A DNA stretch of 64,000 bases, from positions 59,101,249-59,165,248 of the forward strand of contig OZ038423.1 in assembly GCA_964036155.1 (NCBI GenBank), read 5' to 3'. The first letter of the stretch is position 1, and each line of letters begins with the position of its first letter. A program made the translations under genes and the position numbers. Of the stretch, positions 62,605 through 64,000 are shown one piece after another. The DNA is from Diploscapter coronatus (taxonomy: Eukaryota; Nematoda; Chromadorea; Rhabditida; Rhabditidae). The notes below the pieces were generated by a model that made no database searches, was not told the DNA's origin, and worked only from the letters and a program-made list of their open reading frames with translations.

Positions 62605-63670
62605 TTAGCGATCCCTAAAGTCGATTACCGTACAAGGGATGTTGGCCGAGTATACGACGTGTTGAGCCGCGGTGAACAGACGTTGGGCTTCTAAATCGTG
62701 AAAATAGCACAAAATTTAAAAAATAAATAAGAAAAATACCAGGATGCGGATGAAAGCCAGTCAATTCACAAGCTCCAATCGTGGACAGTCCCTCTGGAGT
62801 TAGCACGAAAGTTCCAACTCTGAAACAATTAGCATAAAGATAAAACATCTCAAATCTTTTACTAAAATTTAATTCAATTTTTATTTTAAAAACTTAGCAT
62901 GAAATGAACAAGATCAAAAATATATTTTTTTTAAATCGTACTCTTGCTTCGCGGGTGCCGCTACAATGGCAATCGCTTCGCCCATCATCGTTTGGTAGGC
63001 ACAGTGAGTGTGGAGATCGACAGAACTCAGAAACGCGGTTTGAGAAGGATGTGTGTGGATCCAGCCCAGGGTTATTAGACCCTCGTTATCCTGGAAAGAA
63101 TAATAAAATTAAAATATTCGGGAAAGATCAAATTATCGTTGTTTCGTATATAGTTGATTGAACTAGCATACCCAGTAAAATTGAAATTGAAACTAATATG
63201 TTAGACACGAAATTAGAATACCTGTAATAGAAAGACCTCCTCCTCGCCCTCGGCAATGCACCCGTCGGCACTACCCTTCTGCCGCGGGATGATGACGTGA
63301 GTGACCATAAACCTGTCGCGAACCATCTTTCCGCACAAAATACCGCAAGTCTCCACGTTACTCATCGTGTTCTCCTTCGCGTGGTCCAGGAATCTAAAAT
63401 GTCAATTCAATTCGACAAAACTGTCAAGTTGTCACTACTTTTGAATATCAAATTTGAAGTTTGCCAAAACGTATGACACAAATAAAAGAAACTGACTTCT
63501 CAATGAGCTCTCCCGAGACAGCCATTCGCTTCTGAGACATGGGTCCTGGAGTGGATGTGGGTTTGTCGACCCTGTTGATCGACGGTGCAGAGGGCTTCGT
63601 TGCAGTCGAAGCGGCAGAAATCGAGGACAGTGAGGGGAAATTCAAATTCGCCGTCGCCATGTTCGGATCG
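62605..63670 (-). CDS. AMSH/STAMBP-type JAMM deubiquitinase, C-terminal part
   Basis: Zinc metalloprotease family that cleaves Lys63-linked ubiquitin chains at endosomes. Exons in transcript order: 63497-63670, 63222-63393, 62942-63090, 62740-62819, 62605-62690. From the Met at 63660 there are 216 residues. The JAMM signature is complete: [17 protein letters not shown]. The AMSH structural zinc ligands are also present: the LHTH His, then CELTGFHPH. The first visible exon starts after a TTGCAG acceptor 10 nt before its Met, so it could be a trans-spliced start. Full-length AMSH has an N-terminal MIT-like domain, so the more likely reading is that upstream exons lie beyond position 64000. Confidence 0.9.
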
Positions 63671-64000
63671 CTGCAAGAAAACTAATGAAATTTTGAAAAA
63701 TACAGTCCCAGGAAGGACGATCGTCAGAAGCCCCTTGCGACCTACTCCCCTGCATAATTCTTTTACAATTTTTCATCTCTGACATCTCATTAGCCTAAAA
63801 TATTTGCTATGCAAAGCATTGCCGTAATTATGATTTCATATTCGCGACCTACTCCTCGTATGCTTTTCGTCTGACGAAAATGCTCCTTAGGGCGCGTTCA
63901 GAGTTGTGCTGAAGTCAGCATCAGCAAAGAGAGCATGAAAATGAGAGGGAAAAGAGCCACTCTCCTTTTGCGCGCTATTTTGTATTGGTGCTGATTTCAG
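63671..64000. other. Probable AMSH intron or upstream sequence
   Basis: Directly upstream on the minus strand of the first visible AMSH exon, with a TTTTCTTGCAG acceptor. No coding exon is recognised up to the window edge. Confidence 0.45.

Noticed and set aside
1..64000. CRISPR arrays, bacterial operons, phage or viral genes
   Set aside because: The window is intron-rich nematode DNA. No regularly spaced direct repeats, ribosome-binding sites or viral protein signatures were seen.
1..64000. Complete tRNA, snRNA, SL RNA or let-7/lin-4-type microRNA genes
   Set aside because: Scanning by eye for box B, the SL1 core and common mature microRNA sequences gave no complete match. A covariance-model search would be needed to exclude them.

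Overview
The window looks like genomic DNA from a rhabditid-type nematode. Nearly every gene is cut into short exons by introns of about 45-60 nt that end in TTTCAG or TTTTCAG. Several start codons lie 0-20 nt after an unpaired splice acceptor, as expected for spliced-leader trans-splicing. The gene set is also nematode-like: an astacin with a C-terminal ShKT domain, an NR2C/NHR-41-type receptor, a levamisole-type acetylcholine receptor subunit and a laminin beta chain. I reconstructed the coding exons by hand from splice signals and reading phase. No species is claimed.

Layout. (1) 144-4045 (+): 3' part of a GTF3C1-like TFIIIC subunit, 21 exons, 5' end outside the window. (2) 4301-12641: 8.3 kb with no supported gene. 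(3) 12642-30439 (+): a TR2/TR4-type nuclear receptor (NR2C, nhr-41-like) of 21 coding exons with introns of 6.7, 3.0 and 3.8 kb; its first coding exon was not found. (4) 33458-37815 (-): an astacin metalloprotease with a ShKT tail. (5) 39677-42766 (-): a mitochondrial class-I peptide chain release factor. (6) 43754-52228 (-): a complete laminin beta gene of 36 coding exons and 1791 codons. (7) 53939-55442 (+): an unrecognised membrane protein. (8) 55720-56818 (-): an unrecognised secreted protein made of two copies of one Cys-containing module. (9) 58082-60478 (+): a non-alpha nicotinic receptor subunit. (10) 60948-61769 (+): a small secreted, dibasic-site-containing protein close behind it. 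(11) 62605-63670 (-): the C-terminal JAMM half of an AMSH/STAMBP deubiquitinase, 5' end probably beyond the window.

The genes serve unrelated housekeeping, matrix and neuromuscular jobs. The only pair whose position suggests shared expression is the acetylcholine receptor subunit and the small secreted protein 470 nt behind it. The laminin gene and the 53939 gene diverge from a shared 1.7 kb upstream region.

No new multi-gene system was found. The best second-look items are: several non-standard splice sites, including one in the astacin active-site microexon; four GC-AG introns among about 123; a duplicated secreted domain with no family I recognise; a dispersed dyad motif close to GGATATATGAAATCCCC; and small foldback/MITE-like elements in introns.
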